A DNA stretch of 64,000 nt from Phoronis australis (Eukaryota > Phoronida > Phoronidae), in assembly GCA_002633005.1 (NCBI GenBank), contig NMRA01000481.1:126001-190000 (forward strand), in the 5' to 3' direction. This document shows, in pieces, positions 13,291 to 26,330 of this stretch. A program made the translations under genes and the position numbers. The notes beneath the pieces are model-generated. The model did not search any database and was not told where the DNA came from. It worked only from the letters and a program-made list of their open reading frames with translations. How positions within the stretch are numbered: the stretch's first letter is position 1; each line of letters opens with the position of its first letter.

Positions 13291-14088
13291 TGATCCTAGC
13301 ATCTATTATATAAAACGCATCGTTCACACAAACTCCGTCTCCCCTCGCTCCACTACAGACTTTCGTTGTGACCGTTTCGGTACCGCCTTGGTCCACGGTT
13401 GTGCACAGGCCTTCTATTTAGATTCGAGGTGTTCTATTTTTTCTTGTCGTTTTTTCGCGGATGTGTAGGGAGGGTGGCCAGTTTCATACTGGCCTTGGTG
13501 ATGTCATGCCGTCGGCTAAATGGCCTGGGTGGCATCAATCATTCGGCTAAATTTCACTCCCTCCCGCCGGCTTCCCTTGCGTATATACTTCTTCGGGGCT
13601 GTTGCCGCCAAAATTCATGATGTCATTAAAAACAAAAAATTTTCCTTTAGTAAACTTAAATATTTACTGATGTTGAAAAAAATGATGTTCTACTGCTATT
13701 TTGCTGCTAAAATTGTAGTGCGCTCTTTTGGATCAGCATTCGGCGTCATTGTGTCACCTGTAGGCCAATTTCCCCAATTCTTCAATCCACTGTTTTTCTC
13801 TTCCACAAGGTTGCGTACATGTCATAACAATCGGAACTGGTTTCATGCCATTGCAAGATTTTAGTATTTTAATACCAAATTGGATTTGCTGTGAAGCTGT
13901 CAGATACTGCAAAATTTCAGTAGCAAATGACGCATGCCACGATTGCATTGTTTTCAAAACGACGACAGACTTTCTTCTTTACAAAATGCGGAGAATTACG
14001 CAAAAATGACGTTTCATAGATTTTTTTCACTTAAACGGCTGCAACGGGCAAGGTGAGTGTGGGTTGATTCCCAAAGACTCTGCATGCA

Positions 14089-14109
14089 CCCCCCCCCCCC
14101 CCNCCCCCC
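14089..14109. other. C-run containing an unknown base
   Basis: A run of about 20 C interrupted by N at 14103; the length is not reliable. Confidence 0.9.
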
Positions 14110-14574
14110 AGTCGTGAGCTCTAAGTTTCACCACAACAGAGGTGACAAGCTGAGCTACCCGGTTGTGTAAAGTTTCGGTGTCTAACAGAACTCAACACAC
14201 AGCTACCTAGCTGTAAGTTGAGGATAGTCTTCAAATAGCTAGCTGGCTTTAACTTAAGTATGTAAATTTATGATGTGACTTTTATGAACACATTGTATAC
14301 TTTGTGTACAATGGCAGTACTTTAATGCTTCCTTAGTTTTCACTTCAAAGAATAGCTGATTACCATACACTATGTTACGGCCAGGTCAAATGTTCTGGAA
14401 ACAAAAAATATTTTTTCAGCCTGGGGAAAGAATCCCGCAGCCGCACACCATGCCGAAATCAGAAATTCTGATTGAAACTTTAAAATACAACGTTCTCTTC
14501 AAGAAATATCCCTGTCTCTTACAATGAACGCTAATGTTCACTTGAAAGTGTAGCTATTTCCCCAAGACATTTCC

Positions 14575-14629
14575 CAAACACTAGCTGCCACCCCTGCTCA
14601 ATGCCTCAGCAGGGGTAGCAGCTAGTTTG
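14575..14629 (+). other. Isolated short hairpin
   Basis: CTAGCTGCCACCCCTGCT (14581-14598) pairs with AGCAGGGGTAGCAGCTAG (14608-14625) with a single mismatch, around a 9-base loop. CAAA/TTTG extends it past a 2-base bulge. I saw no second copy in the window. It is shorter than a usual miRNA precursor and carries no poly-T or other terminator sign. Confidence 0.5.
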
Positions 14630-15639
14630 TTATTTAAATGACTATTAGAAAGCTAGTTTGTCTATCAAACCCGGGGCAATACATACCCACAGTGTATGTC
14701 ATACTGCGGTGACTTGCAATATTCAATAAGTTGAAGGGGATTTGCTGCCAAAGAGCAATAAATATAATTATAACACAGGGCTCAAAACAACCCTTAACCT
14801 AATGTCAACGCCACAAATGCCACAAGGCAAAATTCTCACGTTGCAAAATGGGAATTGACCTCCCAAATCATGGAAACTAATGAAAGTGGTGCCGCCTTAC
14901 TAAGCGGCATGCTCTCATCGTATAGCCCAACAAAAAAAGGGAAACATCGACTTCCCGTTCAGTATTAACCTCAGGAGGAAGCAGACGTCTTCAGCCAAGC
15001 AATTCTGATTCCCTCTGTTTACTTCCTGTTGTACTTTGAGCACTTCAGAATTTTGTAATTCCAATAGAGTTTGAATTTTTTGTTGTGGAGAACATAGCTT
15101 TAACAGCAGATTTTCTATGGAAGAGCTATACAGGTGAATTAAAGGTTGATAGACTTGGAAAATTAAGACTTGGGGCTGTTGTTTAAATTTATAGGTAACA
15201 GAAACGTAGCAAAAAAGGATCGGTATACTACAAATCATCTTTCGGACTGCAAGACACAACACCGAGACCTGTCAGTTTCAATGACGTGCGTACGAAATGA
15301 TTACAGTTGCGGGGTTCCAAAGTTCAAAGACACACAGGTAAATTAAACCTAATGTTGGAAATCTACTCAAACCAACAATAAGAAAAAGCGACATCCAAGA
15401 TGACCTTCAAAAGTACAAGAAAACACCCTTTTCAAAGTGTTTGGGAATTAGTCAGGTAGTGGCGGGGAGAATACTAAAATGGTAAAGTTTTTCAAATTCG
15501 AACAAAATAAATTGTCTCATTGTAATTTGTCTATTTTGTAAAACGTAACTGCCTTGTTAAAACAATAAAAATTTCATGAAAGCTGTATAACATAAGCCAT
15601 GTAAAAAAACAAACTAAAACTTTCGTGCTGCTTAAACTT

Positions 15640-16090
15640 CTTGAAAATTTGGTTAAAACGAAAGTCAACGTCAGTCGTGGCGTTCCAATCAGGAACACAT
15701 CTGTAAATTTTCATAATGATCCTCTAAGGGGTATGCCAGAAAGAGAAGTGAACACCAAAATACTTAAGCAAAAATAATAAAAATGGCCACAAAAATGGCC
15801 ACAAAGAGGCGTAAAATCCATTGAATCCATCAAAAAATGGAATAGCAACATCGTATTTTTATGGAAAACATACTTGCTAAATTTCATGTATAATCATCAA
15901 GAAACTCCGAAGATAAAGAGGCAACACTAAAAAAATAAAATTGCCACTAGGCGGCACAGCGGTATTCGAATCGTTCCGAAACTCGTCCTCATATGTTGTA
16001 AGCTACATAGGAACACATTTGCCGAATTTCAATAAGATCCTGCAAAGGGTTTAGCAGATACAGCTGCCGACGCCGGACGCCCAGACGCTG
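15640..16090 (-). repeat. Degenerate tandem repeat family D, minus orientation
   Basis: Several diverged units with recurring words: GGAACACATCTGTAAATTTT and GGAACACATTTGCCGAATTT, ATAATGATCCTCTAAGGGGT and ATAAGATCCTGCAAAGGGTT, and ACTCCGAAGATAAAG. The reverse complement resembles 50520-51650. Confidence 0.55.
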
Positions 16091-18291
16091 GACCCCCAGA
16101 CGGTGATGATGACAATGTGCACCAACATATAAATACGTGGGCGCATAAAAAGGGAAACGTTCTTCATTAGCACAGTTCATTAGTGTAACAGCAATAGTCT
16201 TTCCCATTCATGGTATATTAAAGCTGTGAGGTCCCCAGAGACAGAGATATATAACTTCGAATGCCAGTGAGGTTGACTACTAAGTTTATATAGAAATTTA
16301 AACACCCTAAAAATTCTTCAATTTGCAACAAAGTAATTGCCCAATTTTGTATTTTTCTACACATTCTACAAGTGATTGCATACATCAAAATGTCATCAAG
16401 TGTTGTTCAGCAAGAGTTCAACTGACCAAAATAAGCTCCATGCAAAAGTAAAACTTTCTCAAAATTAATCTGGTTTAGAAATCTGATAAACAAATTTTTA
16501 AGAGTTGGCCATGCTATGCCTAAAACTGTGCAGTTTTTACCGAACAAGAAGTAAGGCATGATCAATAACAGATATAATGATTCTAAATTTCTGGACCGGA
16601 AGAAATTACGCTGTGACTGAAATAAGAAAGATGGCATTTCATGGCACAGATCCATGGGGACTTAGTTGTCTTAAATCGGTTGCTTTGGGAACAAACAGGG
16701 TTGGAATGACTGAAACAATATACAAGGCTACTAGACACCAACACAAAGGGCAGCACAAAGCCACATCGTTGTTTTCAAAAGACTATTTCCCATACTGATA
16801 ATCATAGCGCAGACATACATCAGTTGGATGTTTTGATCAGATTTTGTTAAAGCAGCCATAAACCTTAATTCCATCAACGAAACTGCGGTAAAATCTCATC
16901 AATTTAGGACATACGGTAGTGGACGAGTGAAATTTTATTTTCCACTTTTTTAACGAAAGACAAGTTGCATCAAACAAATGCTTGTATCATTATCGAGTTT
17001 TAATACTATAGCTACTATAAGACAAGTTATTTTTGAGAAATTCTGAGCATTCACAACGAAGTTACATTAAGCTTTTGAGAACTGACTAAATTTTGGCTTT
17101 TACTTGTGTCCGGAAATTCGTGAGACTTTCCATAACTTTAAATTTAGAACATTTTTGCCACATTAAAACTGATCTCCTGTCTAAGATAAGAAGTGATTTC
17201 TGGCTTGCAAAACTGACTGTTCATCATATTTGTTTAAGACTGCTTGGCACATAAAAAGAGACACCATAACAAGTTAACTGGCAAAGCCTGGTCTCACGCA
17301 ATAAAGATCTGTCATTTCTTTTTAATTTCACATGTCACTTTTAATTTGAACAAGGAACGATTTCTACTTTCTATATATCAAGAAATCTAATTTTTCAAAA
17401 GAAATGTTCTTTTCACGCAGTTTTTAAGTCGCATCGTTTTTCCAACATCTCTACGTTCTCCTATTTCGAGTAATTAAATACTTAGCTACCCGAATACAGG
17501 TATTGATTGGACAGCACTGATTCAACTTTTGCACTGGCATTTAGCCTTAAGGCAACGTCTCCGAACTTCCAAGTTTTTAGACTTTAACTTCCAAGGCCAT
17601 AAGAAGCCAGGGGGACTGTCTAGCTCAGATTAAGCACCTAGGTAAGTACCCAAGGCATTAACCCAAACGTTTAAAACATAATTTTTAAGAGATCAACGTG
17701 CCATTAAAATTATTGCCTGGCTAGATATTCAAATTATTTAACCAAAAATGTCGTAAAATGTCCTCGAATAAAAGAATTTCCATTTCAACTTCGTCAACTC
17801 GGACCATCTTGAAAACCAGAATTATGGAAATGAGTGAGTCAAGTGAAATTCGCTTTCAAGCTGCAAAACTACTAAAAATCTACATGTCAAACGTTTGCTA
17901 TTTGAAACCATAGTATCAAATTCGTACCTGTGGAATTTCATTTGGATGTGCAGCATATCACTTTAAGACATCATAACACAATGACACAAGAAATACTTAA
18001 TATTCTCATCGAACTAAAAGCTAAGACATAAATCTCCCAAGGCTTTGAAATGACAAATTTTGAACTACGAACACAGCAATCATGTAAGATGGAAAAGGTG
18101 GCTGGCACGACTTAGGGTAAATAAAACAACTTTTTGAACAGTGTTGAGTCCACAACATTAGTAGGACATGATCATGGACCGACAATACAAGAGACAGTGA
18201 CTTAGTCAAAGTAAAAGCACTTGCTGTTTCAATTTTCATGACTTTCTCACTGACACTGGTTTACGCTTATTGACAGTCGGCCTTTAGTATA

Positions 18292-18476
18292 CACCTTATT
18301 CACGCAGTCGCCACTTTAAAAGTGAGCCTCTTTTTAGGTTTTAAAAACAATGCATTCCGCGCTTAATCATAGCACAAAGCATGATTTTTACATGTGCCTC
18401 AATATACTTATGTCTCAAATGCATTTTTAAAACCTAAAAAAGGCTCACTACTAAAATGGCAACTGGCTTTTTAGTG
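18292..18476. mobile_element. MITE with ends CACCTTATTCACGCAGTCGC, copy 1
   Basis: Same element as 36373-36561 in the same orientation, with an identical 20-base left end and about 85-90% similarity by eye. The right end is diverged after AAATGGCAACTGGC. Confidence 0.7.
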
Positions 18477-19280
18477 ATAAACTTTGATTTCATAACAAAC
18501 ATTTTAAATCAATGTCAGACCTTTCAAAACAAATAACAGCTAGCTACCACTCCAAAAGTAATACAAAACATCAGAGTAAGGAGTAGATGCAGTCATGGCT
18601 GGTTTAAAAGTAACCTAATTGTCCTTGTTGGCCAGGTTCCAACTACGGTAGGTGCCAAACTGAGGCCAGTAAAGTTGAACATTGGTGTCAGACCATCATT
18701 GTAAAGGGACATGGTGATGCACCAGGGTTACCCATAATTCTGATATCATTTATGACAGACTAATTGCGCTAGAAATATTTTTGTTTTTGCTCGGGTCAGC
18801 GCGATTGAACAATGAAGATCCGTGTCAAAGAAATTAGCAAAAAGGTTTCAGGCGAGGCTATGATCTGCTCCCTTAACGAACAGTGCAGTCATTCATCAGA
18901 TACAGTACTCGTGGCTGATGCTGTCAAATGGTGAGTGTATAAGAATTCACATAAAATCATCTTTTAGATTGAACCGTCCAACAGGGAAAGTGAGACGTCA
19001 CCATTCTGAGGAATTCCGAGAGCTCATTTTCCAACTCTCCCTTTCCTACGGGAAACTACAAAGGGTCTAAAGATGGAACTGAAAAATTACTGTTTTGGAA
19101 AAAAATGCAATAAGTACGCTAATCTGTACGGATCACGGCAGCTGCAGAATGAGCTCCACATTTTAAAGTTATTTTTGTTGCGTTACCAGTCAGTAGTGTA
19201 ACAAACCATGCCCTGAAGTAACAAAATGTCAGTCAGTTTTCTCTTCCCGAACAGGGTCATGGCATTCTTCCCCTTTGAAC

Positions 19281-19682
19281 TGAATATGATTACATTACCA
19301 GGTACTAGATATACTGTGACTGAAGCTGGTTACATTACCAGGTACTAGACATACTGTGACTGAAACTGGTTACAATACCAGGTACTAGACATACTGTGAC
19401 TGAAACTGGTTACATTACCAGGTACTAGACATATTGTGACTAAAGCTGGTTACATTACCAGGTACTAGACATACTGTGACTGAAACTGGTTACATTACTA
19501 GGTACTGGACATAATGTGACTGAAGCTGGTTACATTACCAGGAACTAGCTGTGACTGAATCTGGTTACATTACCAGGTACTAGACATACTGTGACTGAAG
19601 CTGGTTACATTACCAGGTACTAGACATACTGTGACTGAAGGTGGTTATATCATCAGGAACTAGACATACTGTGACTGAAGGT
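19281..19682. repeat. 40-bp minisatellite, about 10 units
   Basis: Units begin TACATTACCAGGTACTAGAC and continue ATACTGTGACTGAAGCTGGT, starting at 19291, 19331, 19371, 19411, 19451, 19491, 19531, about 19564, 19604 and 19644. One unit is shortened by about 7 bases. The last units drift. Confidence 0.95.
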
Positions 19683-21899
19683 AACCTACCACGACTAGCA
19701 ACTAATAACCCCTGACACAGGTCAGTTTTTCTCAGGTTTACATAAATCTTTTTTTACCTGAGTGAAGGAACAAAATTGTACTGATTTTATACAGTAAATG
19801 ACCTGAATTGGGTTTTTGGCAGTGGTACAGGGAGGTATTGCTCTACTAAGCTTGAAAAGTTATGCAAAACATGATTTGCACGATTGAATACTGTTCCAGT
19901 CATGAGCACAAAACTTAGTTTGAAAAAGAGTTAAGTACCATATTTGACACCTCTTATCACTGAATGAACAAAAAACAAGACAGCAGATGTCAGAAACCAT
20001 TATTTATTTATTTACAGGCCCTAGATTTTGTGGCCAAATGAAAAATATTTAAAAATCATGCAAAATTCCCCTTAACAAAACCAAAAACTCTCCAATGACT
20101 ATAAAAATTCCCTTCAAGATTAGAATCACTTCTGCAAAACATTAGTTTTGGCGAACCATGGCATTGGTGGTGAGGGGTGGCGAGGAGGTGGATGGTGAGG
20201 GGATTTCATCTATCAGAAACCATAGGCAACTTCGCACTCAAAAGAGCGAGGATCCTATATTCACCAGCTGCAGATGACATTCAACATGGCGTCACTACTG
20301 GTGATTGGCATCTTTTCATGGAGTAGTACTTTCAGCTAATAGCCTCATGAAATAGACAGATAAGATTCTAAAAAAACTTCCTTGTCACGACAGCAATTAC
20401 CTTCCGCCAGGAAAATGAAACAAACAGGCCACACGCAGGAAGCATTCTAACCTTCCAAAATTGATTTGGCTTTCGTAATTGTTACACGAGCAGATGTCTT
20501 GAACAATCAGGACAGAAAGAATTGAGCTATAGTCGGTGTGATTGACAGCAGTTGGGTTGTAAAACAACTCATAACTGGCTAGGTTAGACTGCTGCATGAC
20601 ATCAACAGCTAATTCCAGACTAAGAATCGTGTATATATGAACAATGAGTATTTGAATGAAATGTTACTGATACAAGGGATAACTTCCACGACATCAAAAT
20701 TAATCTTTCACATCACAACAAAAAGTGTTGAGCTCCACTGTTAAATCCACATGTCTACTGCTTAGCTAACTGGTGATTTTAACTTTGATCCAAGCTCGAA
20801 CTTAACCTTTCACACTCTCGGAGTCGACCCTCAGCCCCTACCATTCAGTCATTGTGAAAGAACATTAAAGGGTTCACACTGACCTAACAAGCTCAGGAGA
20901 AAAGCACTCTGTGTCTAATAAAAATATCACCAGACCATCAAATGAAGTGGCTAAAGCAGATGACCCCAGCTAAAGTAGAAAAATCTGGGTGGCAGTGGTC
21001 TGCAGACAGTGGCGAAAGCAGTGATTAATGGAGTTGAAATTAAACAGAGTTAAATAGGTATATCCAGTGCTTGCTTCACCCCAAGTCCGTCAAATGCGAC
21101 TTCATAGAAATGCCAGGTTGCCAAACGAAACCTGAGGTTGTCAAAACTGGCGTCCAAATCATCAACCAAAAAATTTGTGCCGTACTACATTCTCAAAAAA
21201 TTACGCATTCCTCTTCCATTTCTTTCTGTAAAAATATGCACCATTCAATTCAATCTTTAACTCAGATCTTTCTGCCAATGAAGAACGCAGAAGATACATC
21301 AGAGATTTTCATGGTTCGACTTTGCCCGATGTTAGCCAATATTTTCGACTTCCGTCTGTTTACTTCCTGTTGTAATTTAGCACGTGTTTGATGTGTGCTG
21401 ACTACCGAGGGAGGGTGGCAAATGCACTAATTTCGCGAAATAAGCAGAATAATTGCGAACCAAAGGTATGGAATCCAATAAAACTAAAGTTTGGAAGTCA
21501 CACAAATTTTTTAACAAATTTTGGTGGATTTATTGTCTGACTTTGGTACTCCCTGTGGCGACTTCATAGCAATCGAGATCGCCAATTACAACCTGAAGTC
21601 ACAATGGTCGCCAAATCGAGCTGATATCCATAGAAATTCGTGAGCTTTAGAGTGTAGCTGGGGGTAAACATAACAATTAAAGGTACTCTCTCCTTTGCTT
21701 TCAATAGCTTGAAGTATAGGGTGCCCTCAGCCCTATGCTTTAAGCGAGCTATTGGGTAAAACATACATACCACATAAAACGAAGTGAGAATGATACTGGT
21801 ATGAATTTTACAAATGCCAATTAAATTTCAAACTAACTAACTTATATACAAGAGGAGCATTGATAATAGATGACAAAAATTAGTTGAACTTGTCTCATA
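19683..21899. other. No gene seen
   Basis: A 106-codon plus frame (21071-21391) has no recognisable domain. The stretch near 20760-20900 (TTTAACTTTGATCCAAGCTC, AAAGGGTTCACACTGACCTA) resembles parts of the GGCCCTTTCATACTAAC element family but has no clear ends. Confidence 0.5.
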
Positions 21900-22376
21900 C
21901 TGGGATTTTTCAAAGATAAGCCCACCTGATAAAATGCCCATGGGCGTTTATTCGGAAACTTATGCCAAATTAATGCACATGGGCGTTTATTTGGTGTTAC
22001 AACTTCTGGTGTCAGGTGTGCCGATAGTACGGCATTTATTTGGAAAAGTTCCTCTTAAAAGCCCCCTCAGCCTTAACTTCTAGTCACAAATTCAGTTATG
22101 TGGAGCACATATAAAAAGGGACAAAGTGCTGGCGAACTATGCATTTATTAACAAAAAATTTTATCACAGTTTTAAGTAAAAAATGTCACAGTCAGGAAAC
22201 CTCTTAATCTAGGCCTACGAGTATAAAGTATGTGCTGGCATTTGCGTAGCTAAAATTATGAATTTCCGTTAACACGCTCCCTTTTTCTGAATTAACGCCC
22301 GGGTGTTACTAAAATGCCTGAAATTTTTCAATGAACGAATACACGCCCATGGGCTTATCTACAGAAAATCACGGTA
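21900..22376. mobile_element. Inverted-repeat element with GATAAGCCCA ends, copy 1
   Basis: The left end CTGGGATTTTTCAAAGATAA is mirrored by the right end, read inwards as CTACCGTGATTTTCTGTAGA; both go on to AAGCCCA. The words CCCATGGGCG and GGGCGTTTATT recur inside. It is non-coding. Confidence 0.6.
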
Positions 22377-22451
22377 GTTAATGAACACAGATGTTATATC
22401 TTGTTGATGCTCAGATCATCAAATTTATCATAAGATGACACCGCAAACATT

Positions 22452-22655
22452 GTATATATCTATGTATATGTATATAGATACATACATATATATATATATC
22501 TATGTATATGTATATAGATACATACATATATATATATATATATATATCTATGTATATGTATATAGATACATACATATATATATATATCTATGTATATGTA
22601 TATAGATACATACATATATACATATACATATACATATATATATATATATATACAG
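22452..22655. repeat. AT-rich array with palindromic unit
   Basis: Four blocks of CTATGTATATGTATATAGAT followed by ACATACATATATATAT-type sequence. Each block is itself close to palindromic. The array ends in (ATATAC)n and (TA)n. Confidence 0.9.
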
Positions 22656-23659
22656 TTGTACATGTATGTAGTATACTACTAGACATTTTTAAAATACAAA
22701 GTCATGTATATATATATACTTGGATAATAAATGAAATGGGTGCCAATTTGCTGTGGAATATTTGAACAAAATATTTAATACCAGACAACACACGATAGTC
22801 TTAAATGACAGTGACATCTCTAGGTCGGGTAACTTCGATGAAATACTGCAATCCAAGACTGAAGTTCCCTTCTACACTGAATATCACTCCCATCAACGTT
22901 AATGTGAAAGGTACTTTCAAGACGAAATTAAATCTTTGGCTCCTGAAGAATGGAACATATGCGATTTTGGCGCTCATATTTCCCAAATATAGACTTGGCA
23001 GTTCGTAAAACTGTCGAAAATCACTGTCAATGCCACATTTTCACTGTCCCAAACTGGCTGCATGTTGGCCCAGTTCGTTAGGCTTGTGGGCTCCCCATCA
23101 TGTGATACATTCACACTCCCAGCTTGCATGCCCTTCTACCTGCTGTCACCATTTACTTTACTGTTTATTTCGCTTCCAGGTTCATTTCACCTATTGACTG
23201 ATGATGAGACATGTGGTCTCGACAAATAGCAACTAATTCAACCTGTTTGTTCGTTATGTCTCTGTATTTTGCTTCATAACTGCACGCCTGAAGATAGAAG
23301 ATTTTATAGAGACTACAAAAGTATATATTACCCGTAAGCTGTTTAACAAAAAGTACAGTTGTGTCTTCAACCAAGATGGCGACATTGACAGACTGCTACC
23401 GAACTATAGTGTCCCAAACTAGAGAATTTTTATCGTACTCGATGGGAATTATAAATGATCATAGTTCAAACCTGATGCTTGTAATGAAATAATGCTTCAA
23501 CTAGTATTTTCTCTCATATTGATTTTGGCTTACACAATAACACGCCCGTTAATTCCAGTTTATTGAGTTCGGATTGCAGCAATTATGAATAAGGTATTAA
23601 TAAGTTAAAGCTGCACTTTGTATTGCCTAGCAGGCTAAAACGGAAATCAAAATAGGCCA

Positions 23660-23842
23660 CTTACTCTCATAAAATCGGTCTCATAGTATTCCTTACTATG
23701 ATAAGATTCTGTTTCCGTCACCTACTCAATCCAAAAAGTTTATGGTTGGTCAACCTCAATAAACTTTCAGGATTGTGTTGGTGATGGAAACAGAATCTGT
23801 CCTGGTAAGGAATACCATGAGACAGATTTTATGAGAAGTAAC
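23660..23842. mobile_element. Palindromic MITE (CTCATAAAATCGGTCTCAT family)
   Basis: The left arm ACTCTCATAAAATCGGTCTC through TTCTGTTTCCGTCACC is mirrored by GGTGATGGAAACAGAATC through GAGACAGATTTTATGAGA. Arms are about 65 bases; the loop is about 50 bases with its own AAGTTTATGG/ACTTTC hints. A relative lies at 30095-30440. Confidence 0.65.
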
Positions 23843-24992
23843 ACCTGGTGAACACGCTTTATAAACAAGATTTATTCTTCACAAGGGTGGGAGGGTTAGC
23901 CACATTTTTTTCAGACAAGGTTGCTATTGCGAGTTTGTGATGCGTAAAATTAGCTGAGAAGCCATACTGGAAACATAGCTTTCCAATTAATAGCTAACCG
24001 ATTGGGTTTTTGTTGACAAATTCACTATTACTTGTCAATTTCTGAAAATTCAAGAACTCTTCTAGTCTCATTTTTTTACTCCTCTTATCAGATTTTATGG
24101 TTTCTATCGGTGTCTGTGTCCCAAAAAATGGAAAAATACAACCTGGATGCTTTCAAGCATTCTACTTAGATATGATCTGATATGAAACAGTAATAACCCT
24201 AACTAGTGACCTGGTGAACAGAGTCACTCTATTGATGACTTAAGCCCCCCAAGTGAGACTGGAATGTGGATACAATTGGTCCAGCTAAAATGTGACATTG
24301 GAACAATTCAAGATTTCTCCAAATCGATGTTTAAGCATGAGCGGAAAACCAAAATCCGTTTCTAAGTAAACATAATTGAATTAAAAAATTTGTGTTCATT
24401 CAACAATCAAAAAATCACCAAAAGGTGGGTGCATGATAGCTTTGTTCAGAACTTGAATGACATCAGCAAGTGTTAAACTGCTTAGGGTACCTAAGATATA
24501 CGACCGAATACGCAGAAATCTTGTATTACGGTAATAAATTCTCCTTAAGAGGAGGGTAAATTGTGTTTCATTAATTATTGAGACATTATCCTTAAAGGGA
24601 AGATCACCACGATCATTCCAGAGCACTCTGTCGTCAGACTGTAAATGCCCTACTGGGAGACATTCTAATTCCAATAGCTCCTGAATTAATATATAATTCA
24701 TCAAAAAACACGACTGATCAAAGTTCACAAGCTCAATTCACTCTCCAGGGCCCCAAGTTAAACTCTACAAATATTTGAATGGCAGATTGTAGATGGCCCC
24801 AACACAAAATTCCATAATACAAAACAACACCATGACACATTCTGTCAGTAATATTGACAGGTTTCATTAGATAAAGATTTTTCAGTTACATAAATGCTTC
24901 CAGGAAGAGTCATAAAACTAATGAACAATCCAATTAATCAATTCTCACAGAGAATTCAAACATAGAACCCTGGAATACAGAAATTTTCAACT

Positions 24993-25094
24993 ATAGTCTG
25001 ATATAACGTGCCCGTATTTTGAGAACCAGTTTGATGCCCGTTATTTAGTGGAGAAAACTGGTTCTCAAAATTCGGGCACGTTATATCAGACCAT
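24993..25094. mobile_element. Small hairpin MITE (TTTTGAGAACCAGTTT family), copy 2
   Basis: A nearly perfect stem of about 38 bases: GTCTGATATAACGTGCCCG followed by TATTTTGAGAACCAGTTT, and the reverse complement ending GCACGTTATATCAGAC. The loop is about 22 bases. Confidence 0.8.
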
Positions 25095-26190
25095 TACCAA
25101 TTTTTTTTCATTTTAGTTCTCAGTCCCAGTAAACTATGCAGTCAGGTCACGCAGGTTTAATAAATTAATTGACTTACTTTTCTTGGGGAGTAGCCTGATC
25201 TAACCTCACTTGGAATGCTCTGCCTCGAGTGTCACTTTATGCTATTCACAATCTATTGTCTCGCAACAAGGAAACGACCACTAGCATTCCCAATGTTAAC
25301 CACAACTGGGTATGCCCCCCCCCATTGCAAGAAAGCCTTACACCCAGTCAAAAATCATTTCAATTTTGCACTCCTCATTTTGCATGATAGCACCATGGGC
25401 CAAATACAGCAAAGTTAATTAACGCCGACTAGATTAACTTGCCACAGCCAGCGTTAATTCACCAGGACCAAAATGACGTCGATACCACGACAGGCAAGAC
25501 ATGCGCAAGAACGCCATCAAAGCCTCGGATATTTTTCCCCAGCGCTTTTTTCCGAAAAGTACACATTGTTTCATCTTATTACTGATTAATAGCAACAGGG
25601 AGAAGTACTCATTAACATGTAACTTCTAACACTTTAGAAGGTTATGCCAATCTGACCAATCTGGATTCAATACTCCCAGACACATTCCACAAATGTGGTA
25701 GATTACATGTTCTTATTTATGCCTGAGGAACATTGTTTTGAAATATTACAACTATTCTATGGAAACAAGAATGATAATATTTACACTGCTGGGCAGATTA
25801 CAAAACAACCCTGATTTGGTTCAGTGAAACAGCTGCTCAGATGTTTTGGCTAAACAAGAAAGGACAAAGTTGCTAGTTTAAAGGGATCGATAAGGATTTA
25901 CAAGTCATGACAAACAGGAGGAAAGTTTGAGTAGTGTTTTGAAGGGAAATAAGCTTGGAGATTGTAGTTACGGGACAATGGTAAGTCACTTGAAAAAAAC
26001 ACAGGATTGAAAACTGAGGAGTCAAACATCTACAATTTTCACTGGCATATTTACCAACAGACATTACTGAGGGTTTATAAACATAGTCTCATAATTGTCT
26101 CTAAATTCAAAACAACATTAATCATATGCAGCTAATGGAAAACATGTCTGAAAGAATTCCCTGACAACAGGTCCTAGCATCATACATTAA

Positions 26191-26330
26191 GAAGGGGTGT
26201 GGCCTAGTGTGACACTGGTTCTCCGTTCTTCACTGGAGGTCGTGGGTTTGAGTCCCACTGGGTCACATAGCAGACCCTTGAGTCAGGTTTCTTGAGCTCC
26301 TCAGCTCAGTTTTAATTATATATTAAAGCA
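26191..26330 (+). repeat. tRNA-derived SINE-like sequence
   Basis: Has a box A-like TGGCCTAGTGT (26200-26210) and a box B-like GGTTTGAGTCC (26245-26255), one mismatch from the GGTTCGANTCC consensus, followed by an unrelated AT-rich tail. It does not fold into a proper tRNA. The phrase GAGGTCGTGGGTTTGAGTCC recurs, on the minus strand, at 57950-58035. Confidence 0.55.

Noticed and set aside
22460-22765. Frames on both strands encoding repeating Tyr/Ile
   Set aside because: Translation of an (AT)n-type microsatellite.
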